Assembly (NCBI GenBank): GCA_026419775.2
Contig: JAOPGA020001376.1
Location: 1 to 64,000 of the forward strand
Direction of reading: 5' to 3'
Source of the DNA: Acrasis kona
Taxonomy: Eukaryota > Heterolobosea > Eutetramitea > Acrasida > Acrasidae
Length of the DNA: 64,000 bases
In this document: piece after piece, positions 10,069 through 20,761 of the stretch
Layout: each line of letters begins with the position of its first letter
How positions within the stretch are numbered: position 1 is the first letter of the stretch
Made by a program: the position numbers and the translations under genes
The notes under the pieces: generated by a model
What the model saw: the letters and a program-made list of their open reading frames with translations, nothing else
Database searches by the model: none
Told to the model about the DNA's origin: nothing

Positions 10069-13000
10069 ATGAACTTTTCCGTCACAGCATGGATATGCGA
10101 TAACTGTAACAAGGGGATTCTATCTGGAGAACTACACTACAAATGTCCAGACTGTGAGGATTTTGAATTATGCAATGAATGCTATTTAAGTTCAGTCCAC
10201 AATATACATAACATGTATCCAGAAAACAAAACAAGGGTCGAGCTATTGGATGTAATCAAAGGAGATTGTTTTAATCTAACCATACAAAACGCTTTCAAGA
10301 ATTATTTGAAGAGGCCATGTTTTGGAATAAAGAACAACAACAAATATCAATGGATATCATACGAGGCCATATACAACAAAATTCTGAATACTTCAGCTGG
10401 TCTTGTAGCAGCTAACGTAATTCCAAACAAGCTTAATGAGCAAAGAACATTTGTTTGTATTTGTTCTCGTAATAGTCTCGAATGGCTTATTGTTGATTAT
10501 GCGTTGTTGCATAAGGGAGTTGTTCCAGTTCCAATACATTACAACATGTCTCGAATAGAGATATTGGATATTATAAGATCCACTAACACAAAAGCTGTTA
10601 TCTGTTCATCTGAGTTTGTTGACATATTTTACAGTATTCTAGATATACTAGATCACATCGTTGTTATGGATAGATGTGACAAGAAATTAACTACAGTAAC
10701 AAGCAAGACCCTTTTTTTATCAGATTTAGAGAACGATGGATCAACTAAACCTCACATGAGTAACATTATACCAATTACACCTAGTGATATACTTACTCTG
10801 ATATATACCTCTGGTAGCACTTGGAAACCAAAAGGATCTGTTATATCGGATGGCGTGTTCAGCTCATCTATCTGTGTGTTAGCACAGGGACACATATCAA
10901 CCAGATTCTCATTTCTACCATTTTCTCATATGGTAATATAATCATTCGTACAAATGACTTACATTTAGACTGAGAGAAATAATATTGCAATGTCCATTTG
11001 TAATGGATGTAGGATCGCTATCTTTCAAGGTAACATGGACTGTATTTTTGAGGATATGTACATCGTGAAGCCAACAGAGGTTGTCTCTACACCACGTTTG
11101 TTCCAAGTGATGTTTCAAAATTACACGAAAACGTTAAACAATGGAGACCAGAATGCATTCAAAACAATATACGAATCTACTGGTGGTATGGTCAAGAGCA
11201 TTGTGATCGGTGGTGCACCTACCCCCGCATATGTTATGGAATTTATTTATAAATGTTTTCAAGGTTGTGATATTGTGGACGCGTATGGTTCTACAGAATG
11301 TGGCGGGATTATGGTAAATAATCGCATATGCGATGGGGTTGATTATAAAATAATAGATGTGGCGGAAATGGGTTATACATCTAATAATAAACCGTATCAA
11401 AGAGGAGAGCTATGTATTAAAACTAACAGTGCTTTTTCAGGGTATTACAACGATCGAAGACAAACTCAAAGTTTATACACAAATGATGGCTACCTTCGAA
11501 CTGGTGATATTGTAGAGCACAGAGGTTACAGACATTGTGTTATTATTGATCGCATTAAAAGCATTTTCAAATTACTACAAGGAGAGTACATATCTCCTGA
11601 AAGGTTAGAAGGGTTATATTCTAGTATCTCGCTTATAGATCAAATATATATTTATGGTAATAGCATGAGACCGTATATAATAGCTGTTGTTGTTCCCACT
11701 AAAGGCTGTCATGATGACATCAACAATAGAATCTTGTGCCATATGAGGGAGGTAGCAGAGATCAACAAACTCCAACCATATGAGATACCACATGGACTTT
11801 TAATTGAATACAATTCTTTTACAATTAGTTCTGGGATGTTGACGAGCACTGGTAAGACTTCAAGAATAAAATGTGAGCAAATCTATAAGGCACGTTTAGA
11901 GAATTTGTATGAAGAGTTGGCTATCCAGGATCATATTAAAATACTACGATCTTCTAGTATGGTCAATGTAATAGATTCATTGCACGCTGCTAGGATGTCA
12001 AATTTAATTAACAAAAAATACAATTTGAAGTTATCACCAGCAGATATTTTGAATTATGACATGGATGGTAGAAAACAATATAATAATGATACTGTAATCA
12101 ATTGGTCTGACGAGACAAAGCTTGATATACCAATCAACTTTAAGGAGAAGAGCGCGACAATGTTGTTGTCTGAACAAACTATGGTTATGGTGACGGGCTG
12201 TACTGGATTCTTGGGGTCATACCTGTTGTCACGAGTACTTGATAAAACATCAAGTTCTTGTAAAATTGTATGCCTAGTAAGGGCTCAAAATAATGATGCA
12301 GCTTTTGAAAGGACACAAGAAGTAATGGAGTACTATCAAAATTGGAAACAACAGTACAAAGATAGAATGATTGTTCTGGCATCTGATGTTTCCAGTGATC
12401 GATTCAATTTATCTAATGAAGATTATAATACTTTGGCAGAAGAAGTAGGAGTAATATACCATTGCGCATCTGAAGTGAATGGCATGAAAAGTTATTCGCA
12501 GTTAAGGGCCAATAATGTGCAGAGCACTGTTCAAATACTAAAATTCTCAAATGCAGTTAAACAAAAAGTGGTACATTACATCAGCACCATCGGATCTATT
12601 CCGAATACTACGATTAATCAAGATCAAGATCTATATCACTGGTTAGATGGCACAAGTGGTTACAATAGTTCCAAATGGGTATCTGAGCAACTTGTTCTTT
12701 CAGCCAGAGAGAAAGGTGTTCCCTCCACCATTATACGACTTGGTAGTATAGGTCCAGATGTAGAAAAACGGGTGTTTAATAAGAGAGACTGGATTACGTT
12801 ACTAGTTCAATGTTGTTTGAGATTGAAATGTTATCCAGAAACAGATTCACAAAGATTATATATTCTGCCAGTCGATGTTACTGTTGATGTTATCCTGGAG
12901 TTGTCGCAGCTGCTAGAAGCTACTCAAAGAAGCTATAACCTATTTAATAAGAATGGGATCTTGTTAAGCTCTTTGTTCGAAGCGATGTCGAGTATAATGC

Positions 13001-13209
13001 CAATGAGACATATTTCATACTATGATTGGTTTCAATTGTTAAAAAATGATCAGGAATCATCTGCAGCTATAATTTTGTTTGAGAACGGTCTGCCTGAATC
13101 AGATATTTGTGACCACAGCAATCAAGTTTTAGAAGATATGGTGCAATTGGATAAATATTCTGATCGGAGCAGTGTATACATTAGTTTGCTTGTTACCAAC
13201 GTGTTGTGA
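10069..13209 (+). CDS. Carboxylic acid reductase (ZZ zinc finger - adenylation - carrier - reductase)
   Basis: Two exons, 10069-10932 and 10969-13209, with a 36-nt GT-AG intron, encode 1034 residues. Domains in order: a ZZ zinc finger at residues about 8-50 (CDNC, YKCPDCEDFELCNEC, His pair). An AMP-forming adenylation domain follows (about 60-615), with core motif YTSGSTWKPKG at 247-257, DAYGSTECG and YLRTGD, and FKLLQGEYISPERLE typical of long-chain acyl-CoA synthetases. The phosphopantetheine carrier has its Ser in VIDSLHAARM at about 625. An NAD(P)-binding thioester reductase comes last (VTGCTGFLGS at about 696-705, YNSSKW further on). This is the order of carboxylic acid reductases, which turn a carboxylate into an aldehyde using ATP and NADPH after phosphopantetheinylation. 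The ZZ finger is not usual for the family. Trp252 replaces the near-invariant Gly of the adenylation motif, a single-base change that could impair activity. Confidence 0.85.
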
Positions 13210-13225
13210 TCGATATGCTAGCCGG

Positions 13226-13292
13226 ATTTTATCCAGACTTCTACGTCTTTTTCATGAAGCATTCTTGTTCCGAAGTAGAATTGTCTGAGACG
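13226..13292 (-). repeat. Second fragment of the LINE endonuclease
   Basis: About 67 bp match 5068-5141 closely (GACTTCTACGTCTTTTTC, then AAGCATTCTT, then CCGAAGTAGAATTGTCTG) with small indels and the same orientation. It lies just downstream of the reductase stop codon, so a LINE fragment of the same family may form part of that gene's 3' end. Confidence 0.75.
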
Positions 13293-13459
13293 AAGCAATT
13301 ATGGCAACATACGCTGCGTTTTATGATTTATACGTCAAACACCTCCTGAGTAGTAAACGTTTGTGATACCTATCTCAGCCACACTGAGCTAAATTAAAGT
13401 AACACAAACACCTCACTCCAAAGAAAAAGGCTTCTCCCTTGGACAATTATGTACAGATA

Positions 13460-14354
13460 CTAAGCAGTATTATAATTAAAGGACAATGAGAACTCAAGAA
13501 TGTTAAAATATCCATCAAGACCATTACTATTATGGAGTCTTTTATTAGATAAATTCTTAATAATATCTTCTTGATGCTTTACAAGTTTGTTCTTTTTGGT
13601 GTATCCATCTGATTTGGTTATCAAGTACCTTGAATTATAAACAGCCACTTGTAACACAAAGAAAAAGTATGATCTCGTCCAATTCTTGCAATCATGTGTT
13701 CCAAAAGGAGAGTAAGCGCCCATCTTAACATCAAAATTATAAACTCTACGATTCATATAAACAAACTGTTCATCGAGTGCATTGTAGCTCTTTGTAATAG
13801 GAGACATATTGGTTAGATAATTTGACTGTGATTCAATGCCAGCAGATATGGCACATATTGTCTTTTCAGGATTTGTCAAAAAACAACTACTCTCATCTTC
13901 AGGAGGTTGACTTTGTACTTGTGTTCTTTGTCTATTGAACACTCTACTATTTTTATTAGTAAGCAGCAAGAAACAAATGTTCTTGTGCTCTTCTGTTAGC
14001 TTTTGTGCAACGGTGATGGTCGCAAATTGATTCATTGCACCTACAACAAAATTACGATCGGAAGGTAACAAGCCGAGATTGACAAGATCCAACAGAATGG
14101 ACGCATTTTTATAGATATCAAAATTTTCCAAATTGAGAGAAGCCACAAATGTAATCTTCATCAATAAGAAGAAATCGCGTTTGAGAAAAAGTCTCCACTT
14201 TGCTTCTTCTACCATATCCAGTTTCTCTGAAACAAGCCATTGTTTTAAATACATTCATGACCTGAGAAGGTCTACGATAAAAAAAAGACTTGTAGTTTTT
14301 TTTGAATAAATTTGTAATCAAATTGTAAACATCAAATAATTGTCCAAACTTCAT
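13460..14354 (-). CDS. Unrecognised protein, possibly frameshifted at its 5' end
   Basis: The main minus-strand frame (264 codons from 14254) has coding character: mixed hydrophobic helices (FFLLMKITFVASLNLENF), then a polar linker with two Cys, then a basic tail. An upstream frame starting at 14354 (MKFGQLFDVYNLI) runs into it but in another phase. The overlap lies beside runs of A8 and T8 where a one-base slip would join them, and no GT-AG pair of the right length fits. Either the protein starts at 14254, or the gene has a frameshift or a sequence error. No family is recognised. Confidence 0.45.
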
Positions 14355-14474
14355 TCTTCGCTTTCAAAAAGCACAATTTTTCAAAGTTAGATGTGCGTGT
14401 AGATTTAAAACCCATCATACCTCCGTTAGGGCCATACTCAACGTTTTCCTAACGTTCGAATTTCCATCAACAAT

Positions 14475-15099
14475 TAATCAGATAATGGAAAAGAGTTTCT
14501 CAATTCTGCCACGAAACAGGTATGTGAGAAAGCCGGAGTAGAACACAAGAAGGCTTTCGCTTATAACCACCACGCGAACGGTTTAGTATAAATTCAAAAC
14601 AAAACAATTAGAAAATGGAATTATCATGGAAAGTTCACAGGGATGTGGTGCCATCTTTGATTCATAAGATGAGAATCGACAAGTTTGTAAAGACCAAGTA
14701 CCATAAAAAGACAGACAAATATGAACAAAATGAAGTAGTCATGTTACGTAACCCAAAGAAAAGGAGAAGTTTTGTATGAAGGCCCCTATGAGGTAATTGG
14801 TAAGATTGATGTAAACGGAGAATACATCATTCGTAGTAGTTACGAAAAAGAACTCAAAGTGTCAGCGAATTTCTTAAAAAGAGTCAAATAAGCAGAAGGT
14901 GCTACTTTAAAAGATGAACCAGTATACAAAGAATCCGATAATCATGAAGATATGACAGATGAAAATGGTATTGATAATTTAAGACAAAGCTTTGTGCCTA
15001 ATACAGTTGAACAACTTGATGCTGTTTCAACTCCTCGTCAAAGAACTCTGAAAACAATTACAGAAGCAGAATATGGTACTCTGAGGAGTAAGAAATAAA
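14475..15099 (+). pseudogene. Ty3/gypsy-type integrase relic (core and C-terminal domain)
   Basis: Plus-strand reading at about 14479 gives SDNGKEF, the motif around the second catalytic Asp of retroviral-type integrases, and then HHANGLV followed by TAA exactly where the third catalytic acidic residue (Glu of NGxxE) is expected. Further on, EVVMLRNPKK, a frame change near 14755, then YEGPYEVIGKIDVNGEYIIR is the C-terminal domain of gypsy integrases. A second stop sits at 14889, after which an acidic tail stays open to 15099. The rest of the element is missing, so this is a dead pol 3' end. Confidence 0.75.
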
Positions 15100-15713
15100 A
15101 ATAAATATTTGCTGTGTTTATAATTGATTATAAAAAGTGATCAAGTTTCTCTTTTTGACGTTAAAGACGAGATCTTTCTAACTGTGTGATGTTGAAAGTG
15201 TAAGAGGGTTTCTACCAATAGATTTTGGTTTCCCTGCGTCCTGTGTTGATTATGTTTAGAGTCACCGAATTTTAGAATCTCTTTAGACATCATTGTCTTG
15301 CCCCTTTCGTCCCAGGATTGTAATTATTAATTATAATAGAGAACAACATCAAGTGAACACCAGCATGTTGAGATAGCAGTAGGACAAATGCTCTAGAGGA
15401 TCTTTTTGAATCCCCTTGTCCGGTATCGCATGTACTTTTCTCTCCAATATCAGATTCTCCTTTAACCCAGCCGAAAAAGAAAAAGAGGGATAATGGCACA
15501 ACTTCAGCTAGAACTGAAATCACCAGCGAGTCAAGAATGATGCGGATGATTTCTAATGATCCATCTTTAATGGAGTGTTCCAGAAGAAGCAGACGCATAT
15601 CAAATTATTGTTCGTTTGGTGTCGAGGAACAGGACACAGCAGGGTAAAAAAAATTTCCGTCAATTTCCAAACAATTTAGGACCTTTGACATACACTCATG
15701 GGGAAATCACGAA
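15100..15713. other. Intergenic, possible LTR remnant
   Basis: About 600 bp after the integrase relic contain no convincing gene; a 102-codon minus-strand frame (15290-15598) lacks recognisable features. By position it could hold a decayed long terminal repeat, but no second copy occurs in the window to test that. Confidence 0.35.
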
Positions 15714-15793
15714 GCATTGATGGTTTAGTGGTAGAATTGGACGTTGCCATCGTCTATACAGGTTCGATTTATTAGAAATTCCCCGTCAATGCA
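15714..15793 (+). tRNA. tRNA-Gly(GCC)-like sequence with abnormal T arm
   Basis: The 7-bp acceptor stem is perfect (GCATTGA with TCAATGC), the D arm TGGTTTAGTGGTAGAA is that of eukaryotic tRNA-Gly, and the anticodon arm GGACG-TTGCCAT-CGTCT displays GCC. The T arm is broken: after GGTTCGA there is ATTTATTAGAAAT, able to form its own small hairpin, before CCCC, and the T stem cannot pair over five bases. No run of four or more T follows closely. It is probably a pseudo-tRNA or a tRNA-derived repeat unit. Confidence 0.6.
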
Positions 15794-15847
15794 AATTTCT
15801 TGAATAAATGCACACTATAAACCTCGCAAAAAAGAACAGTTTGGTTG

Positions 15848-15918
15848 CATAACGGACGTTGCTTTTGCCTGTATTGTGACCGAGCAACATTTATTGATCC
15901 CGTCAATGCAACTTTTTA
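15848..15918 (+). repeat. Second tRNA-like unit sharing the odd 3' end
   Basis: About 125 bp after the first, this copy keeps GGACGTTGC and the ending ATTTATTGATCCCGTCAATGCAA, closely matching the 3' end of the unit at 15714. Its ends pair as GTTGCAT / ATGCAAC and a T5 run follows. D and anticodon arms are not recognisable. It is best read as a diverged tandem copy of a tRNA-derived repeat. Confidence 0.5.
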
Positions 15919-16093
15919 ACAATTCGGCTTAGAATCTACGTAGTAAAAGTTAAAAAATAATAAGCAGTATCGTAACAGTTTGAATTATACGAGCATCTTA
16001 AAAACTCCAACACTTAGTGACTGATTGTAAAAACCAGATCCAGTCCTAATAAAAAGTTGAAAATCTTCAGCTTGTAACACTAAAACTTATATA

Positions 16094-17638
16094 ATGGTCG
16101 AAGGTGTCAAAGATGGTGAACAGGCTTCAGCAGCCCATGTTATTTCTGTCGAGGAAGAACCGACGATAAACATAAAAGACATGGTCCATAATTGCAAGAC
16201 TCTAGCAGAACAATCATCATCTGGTATTGCTTTTGCATCAAAAATATTCTTAAAAACCGTTGGCGACGTCAAAGCACAAATCAAACATGCCCAATACCAG
16301 TGCTCTTTACAATACATTGAGATATTCGAAGAGCTAAAAAAGAGAGAAAGAGAGTTGGAGGAAAGAGAGAAAACTCTAGAGCTTGCAAAAACCATTGTAA
16401 AAGCTGAACGTGTTACATTGAACATTGGTGGAGAAAAGTTTATAACTTTAGCGTCCACATTAACAAGCGATTCCTCTTCTGTCTTTTATAACATGTTTTG
16501 TATGGGTGCTGCTGTTGATTTTGGAAAAGAAATCTTTATTGACAGACGCCCAGATATGTTCAAAATTATTCTAGAACACTTGCGTGGCAATTACGTTGTT
16601 CCTGAAATAAATCGGTTAAATTCTGACCAGCAATACAAGCTGGTTGAAGAAGTTAAGTTTTATAGAATTTCATCAATGTACCATTTGTTTGATTCTTCTG
16701 GAGATAAGTTGATGTTGTGTCGTCAGGGCTACCTTGTGAGATTAGATCTGAAATATGGTCTTACCACTCATTATAAGCTCCAAATTAATGATAGGTTCAA
16801 TATGATACGAATGCTGTCAGATCATGAGGTGATTGTAAGCACCAATCAAGTAGTTTATGTCATCAATCTCAATGATCCACAAAATCATACTGTCATATAT
16901 GACGTCAATTTTTCAGTAGTTCCTGACCGTGTACTTCCTCGTATACTGGCCATCGACGTACTTTGTGATGACAGGATACTAATAGTTACAAATTTTAAAA
17001 TCATCTTTCTAGCAAGAGTAGATAAACGAGAGTTGTCATACTTTGATAACATTTGCGAATCATATGTTCCCTATGGAAAATGTCTTCTTTATAGAGAGAC
17101 AATCAAAAAGCAGGACGAAGACATGGACGAAGATGATGATGATGAGGATATTACACCAGTTGGATCAAAAACGAAGATAATGATATATGATCCCTTCATC
17201 AATAGTACTTCATTGTTTATGCAGGAGTCAGTTTTAAAAGAACTTAACAGCATCGTGAATGCATCCAAAACCAAAAACTCTTTTATAATAGCTGACAGAG
17301 AAGTGATTCATTATTGGACAAAAAAGGGTTTAAGCGACGCAGAAATGGGTATTACCAGAAATCATGCAGCTAGATGTTTGCTAAGAATCACTGAAAACGA
17401 TTTTATAAGTGGTGGAAAGGATGGTTGTATTCACGTTTGGAGCGTTTCGAGCGAACAACCGGTGTTGTCCATCAAACCACATGCAAATGCCATCAAATTT
17501 ATGGAGAAGACCGAATACAATAAGGTTGTAACAGCTGATGACAGCAGAGTCATGTTGTGTAACATTGAGACGGGAGCTTGTGATGTAGTCTACGATGGCG
17601 TGACTGAAGCGATTGATGCCGTGGTCCTTATCAAATAA
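16094..17638 (+). CDS. BTB/POZ (KCTD-type) protein with WD40-like repeats
   Basis: Single exon, 514 residues. A charged helix (residues about 76-106, KKRERELEEREKTLE) is likely a coiled coil. Residues about 110-205 are a T1/KCTD-type BTB domain: VTLNIGGEKFITLASTL, FYNMFCMG, FIDRRPDMFKIILEHLRG, VEEVKFYRI. From about 210 to the end the sequence is beta-rich with degenerate WD40 repeats, the clearest being SGGKDGCIHVWSV near residue 437. The layout resembles SHKBP1/KCTD3-type proteins, which often act as cullin-3 adaptors. An acidic Asp-rich loop lies near 345. Known function does not go beyond family level. Confidence 0.75.
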   Translation: MVEGVKDGEQASAAHVISVEEEPTINIKDMVHNCKTLAEQSSSGIAFASKIFLKTVGDVKAQIKHAQYQCSLQYIEIFEELKKRERELEEREKTLELAKTIVKAERVTLNIGGEKFITLASTLTSDSSSVFYNMFCMGAAVDFGKEIFIDRRPDMFKIILEHLRGNYVVPEINRLNSDQQYKLVEEVKFYRISSMYHLFDSSGDKLMLCRQGYLVRLDLKYGLTTHYKLQINDRFNMIRMLSDHEVIVSTNQVVYVINLNDPQNHTVIYDVNFSVVPDRVLPRILAIDVLCDDRILIVTNFKIIFLARVDKRELSYFDNICESYVPYGKCLLYRETIKKQDEDMDEDDDDEDITPVGSKTKIMIYDPFINSTSLFMQESVLKELNSIVNASKTKNSFIIADREVIHYWTKKGLSDAEMGITRNHAARCLLRITENDFISGGKDGCIHVWSVSSEQPVLSIKPHANAIKFMEKTEYNKVVTADDSRVMLCNIETGACDVVYDGVTEAIDAVVLIK

Positions 17639-17912
17639 ATTTTAATTATTATAAAACATTGTGATCTCTCAGCCTGAATTCTGTAGGTCCCATCTCTTCT
17701 GTTGTTGTGCTAATTATATTAAAAAAATAATTTAATACTGTCGACACAACCAGTAATATAGAAGGATTTGATAGATTCAAGGATGCATCGTTTTCTTTTA
17801 TATTTTAAAAATGTATGATCTTCTCTGTTTCGTCTGGATTAGCTCCACTAGAAGTTCTTCTCGAGAAAATTGACATCTATCCGTTGTAAGAAACGTCAAA
17901 CATCACACTCCC

Positions 17913-20756
17913 ATGTCAGAGACAGCAGAGGTTTGTTCACCATTTATTATTAGAAGCTTTGTGAAGTTCTTGCCACAAAACACAAATGATAACATATTTA
18001 CTTTTCATGACTGCTTGAGGACAATCACATTCAATAGTGCAACAGGTGAACACGAGTTTAGCTACGATAGAGTGTTTAGCCCAACAACAACCTCCACAGA
18101 AGTCGCAGATACTATTTTTGCAGGTGCTTCCACAGCGCTAACAAAAGGTTATCATGCTACTATTGTTGCAGATGGTGGACCTAAATCTGGCAAAACTAAA
18201 ACCATGTTTGGAGAGGAATTAGATGGAATTTTCCCGATGTTTGTGAAATCGCTTTTTGAAAGTATCAAAAGCATCAAGGAGTCTTGTCTGCTTTCCTTTT
18301 CATGTTATGAGATTCGCAGTGAAACCTCTGCAATAATTGACCTTTTGAATGATAATTTTGATAGAGCCAACTCAACCTTGGAGGTCGAACTTACAAACGA
18401 GGAGACCAACAACATTGAAGTCGTCAACATCCACAAAGAGGACGTTGATGAGGCAGATGAAGTACTATTTTTTCTTAAAAGAGCTTTATCAAGAAGAACC
18501 TTAAACCAATCCACTGTATTTGTACAACTCTATTTGAACCAAAAAGATGATGAGGGTGATGTGACAAGCATCTTCACTGCTGTTGATTTAGAGTCTTCCA
18601 ACAACCAGGACAATCAACGTTCAAATGGTTCTGATGTTTTTAGAGGAATGTCAACCGCCATTCTACGAGGAGACCAAGACTATCACTACTTTGAAACACC
18701 ACTGAGGGCACTTCTATTCTCCCGAGTATATAACAATTCCCTACCGATGGTGATCATGAATTGTTCTCTAGATGTGGATCAATTAGAAACGGTCACAATT
18801 CCCTCGTTAAAAATAATGAAAGAAACAGAAGTAATCGCAGTAGGCGCAGTGGTCAATGTGAGCGATGAAACCGTCAAAACAACTCTACAAACATACTCAG
18901 AACTAGACTATGAAGATTCTGACGAAAAGTTGAGTGCGCTCAGAGAAGAGAAGGACAGGTTAGAATCGAGATGCAACGACCTTAGTGTGGAACTGCAACA
19001 AAAGTCAAGTGAAGTCGACCGCTTATCCATCAATAAGGAAGTCGTGGCCTCCGAATTACAAATTCTTCGCGACCGCGTCAGAGACATGATGAAAAACTTC
19101 AAAAGGGCACGCACGCTAACCATCTTACCAGAACTTGAAATGTTCAAACAAGAAATGATTAATTCTACTTTTGAGCAGATTGACCGAAAGTTAGTCAGCA
19201 TGAATCAAAGTTCATCCGTCAATGCAGATAATCAAAAACTACGTACCATGTTACAAGAATCTCTAAAGAATGTAAACCAACTAACCGAGCAATTACGTAA
19301 CAGCAACGCAAGAAACGATACATTGAGAGAGGAAATTGCCAAACTGAAGAGATCAAGTAAGGTCCAATTAAGTGCCAGCGCTACAGAAAACGATTCCATC
19401 ATAACCCAACTTTCCGATCAAGTAATTGTAAAAGAAGAATTAATAGTACAATTGAATTTGAAGTCAAGCGAACTAGAGATGGAGAACTTGGAATTAAAAT
19501 CGAAATTACAAACCATTGCTTCAGAACACGAAGATAAGATTCAGTTATTGAAATTCGAACACGAGACCATTACAAAAAATGCAAAGAGCAGAAGACAACG
19601 ACTCAACTCCGAAATCGAAGAATCAAAAAGAGAAGAATCAAACGTTGAAAAATTACAATTAACGAAAACAATACATGACCTGAAACGCCAAGCGGAAGAA
19701 TTCGAAAATGCATCGAACGAAAAATCAAAACAAATTCAAGAAATGGAAGAACGATTTTCGGAACTACGATTAGAAAACACATTTTTGGAAAAAACAATTG
19801 AGGGATTACGCGCCGAAAAGGAAACTTTACAAAACCAATTATCTTCAAGCAAGGCCCGTGTTGCAGAATTAAGATCGAAAAATTCAAGCATGGGAAACCT
19901 TAAAAAGTTCAGGGTGGTCGAAAATGCACATTCACAAAACACAACAGCTTCCTCACAATCTACATTACATCCATCCTCTGCTTCATCTCCCTCTTCACCA
20001 ACAACATCATCTCCACCAAGCGTCAACGTAATTCCTCCTCCACAAATACAAATATCCGCACAACCACCACAATCAACCACGACTGCTCCATCCATACAAA
20101 CCGAGGAAGGTACACCCTCACAGACACAGACACGTTCCATTTCAAAATTACTTCAAGTCAACCGAAATCAAACTTTACAAAATAATGCAGCACAAACATT
20201 ACAAGTTAATGCACATCAACCTACCAAAACCAGAAATATAAAGGCACCCAGAAAGAGTATGGCTCTAGTAGTCAGGCCCGACGAAGTGATCGCAATAGTC
20301 AACAGCGTAGAAGGAAGAAACGGATCCGTCAGAAGACTGGCATCAGATGCAGTCAATCCACAACCCATTCAAAAAAAGAGTCATCATCAAATGAGCACCA
20401 TTCATATTTTGGACGGACCGGAGGCTATGAATCATAAAGTCTTGTCAAAGGTTGGTTACCTTCTCAAGGAGGCGGATCGCTTCGGAACATGGAATAAAAG
20501 ATTCTTCAAATTTGACAAGGAAGATGGGCGATTCCGATTAATGTACTATCATTCCGCAGAATGTAAAAAACTAATAAGAGTGATTGAGCTGAAGGGAGCC
20601 TCCGTGTTGCCTGCAAGTGAAAAGGAAAATGCGAACCGCGTTGCTTGCTTCCAATTAAAGTGCATAGGAAGACCTGTTTATTTATGTGCTCAAGATGCTA
20701 GTGGGCGAGATGAGTGGGTGAGCTTCTTGTTGTGGGCCATTAAGCAGTCAACATAA
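17913..20756 (+). CDS. Divergent kinesin-like protein with coiled coil and C-terminal PH domain
   Basis: Single exon, 947 residues. Residues 1-310 follow the kinesin motor fold: FSYDRVFSPTTT, then a P-loop GGPKSGKTKTMFG (about 88-100). The switch I position reads LNQSTVF (197-203) instead of NxxSSRSH, and switch II reads DLESSN (225-230) instead of DLAGSE. The nucleotide-response elements are therefore degraded, and the motor is probably slow, non-motile or only a binding module. Residues about 335-660 are long coiled coil (dimerisation). A Pro/Ser/Thr/Gln-rich linker follows to about 830. Residues about 838-945 are a PH domain (KVGYLLKEADRFGTWNKRFF, DEWVSFLLWAIK) suited to phosphoinositide membranes. 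It converges on the actin-like gene, with 5 bp between the stop codons. Confidence 0.75.
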   Translation: MSETAEVCSPFIIRSFVKFLPQNTNDNIFTFHDCLRTITFNSATGEHEFSYDRVFSPTTTSTEVADTIFAGASTALTKGYHATIVADGGPKSGKTKTMFGEELDGIFPMFVKSLFESIKSIKESCLLSFSCYEIRSETSAIIDLLNDNFDRANSTLEVELTNEETNNIEVVNIHKEDVDEADEVLFFLKRALSRRTLNQSTVFVQLYLNQKDDEGDVTSIFTAVDLESSNNQDNQRSNGSDVFRGMSTAILRGDQDYHYFETPLRALLFSRVYNNSLPMVIMNCSLDVDQLETVTIPSLKIMKETEVIAVGAVVNVSDETVKTTLQTYSELDYEDSDEKLSALREEKDRLESRCNDLSVELQQKSSEVDRLSINKEVVASELQILRDRVRDMMKNFKRARTLTILPELEMFKQEMINSTFEQIDRKLVSMNQSSSVNADNQKLRTMLQESLKNVNQLTEQLRNSNARNDTLREEIAKLKRSSKVQLSASATENDSIITQLSDQVIVKEELIVQLNLKSSELEMENLELKSKLQTIASEHEDKIQLLKFEHETITKNAKSRRQRLNSEIEESKREESNVEKLQLTKTIHDLKRQAEEFENASNEKSKQIQEMEERFSELRLENTFLEKTIEGLRAEKETLQNQLSSSKARVAELRSKNSSMGNLKKFRVVENAHSQNTTASSQSTLHPSSASSPSSPTTSSPPSVNVIPPPQIQISAQPPQSTTTAPSIQTEEGTPSQTQTRSISKLLQVNRNQTLQNNAAQTLQVNAHQPTKTRNIKAPRKSMALVVRPDEVIAIVNSVEGRNGSVRRLASDAVNPQPIQKKSHHQMSTIHILDGPEAMNHKVLSKVGYLLKEADRFGTWNKRFFKFDKEDGRFRLMYYHSAECKKLIRVIELKGASVLPASEKENANRVACFQLKCIGRPVYLCAQDASGRDEWVSFLLWAIKQST

Positions 20757-20761
20757 AAATA

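Noticed and set aside
15714-15793. A functional tRNA-Gly with a T-loop intron
   Set aside because: Removing the extra bases does not restore a five-pair T stem, so a relic is more likely.
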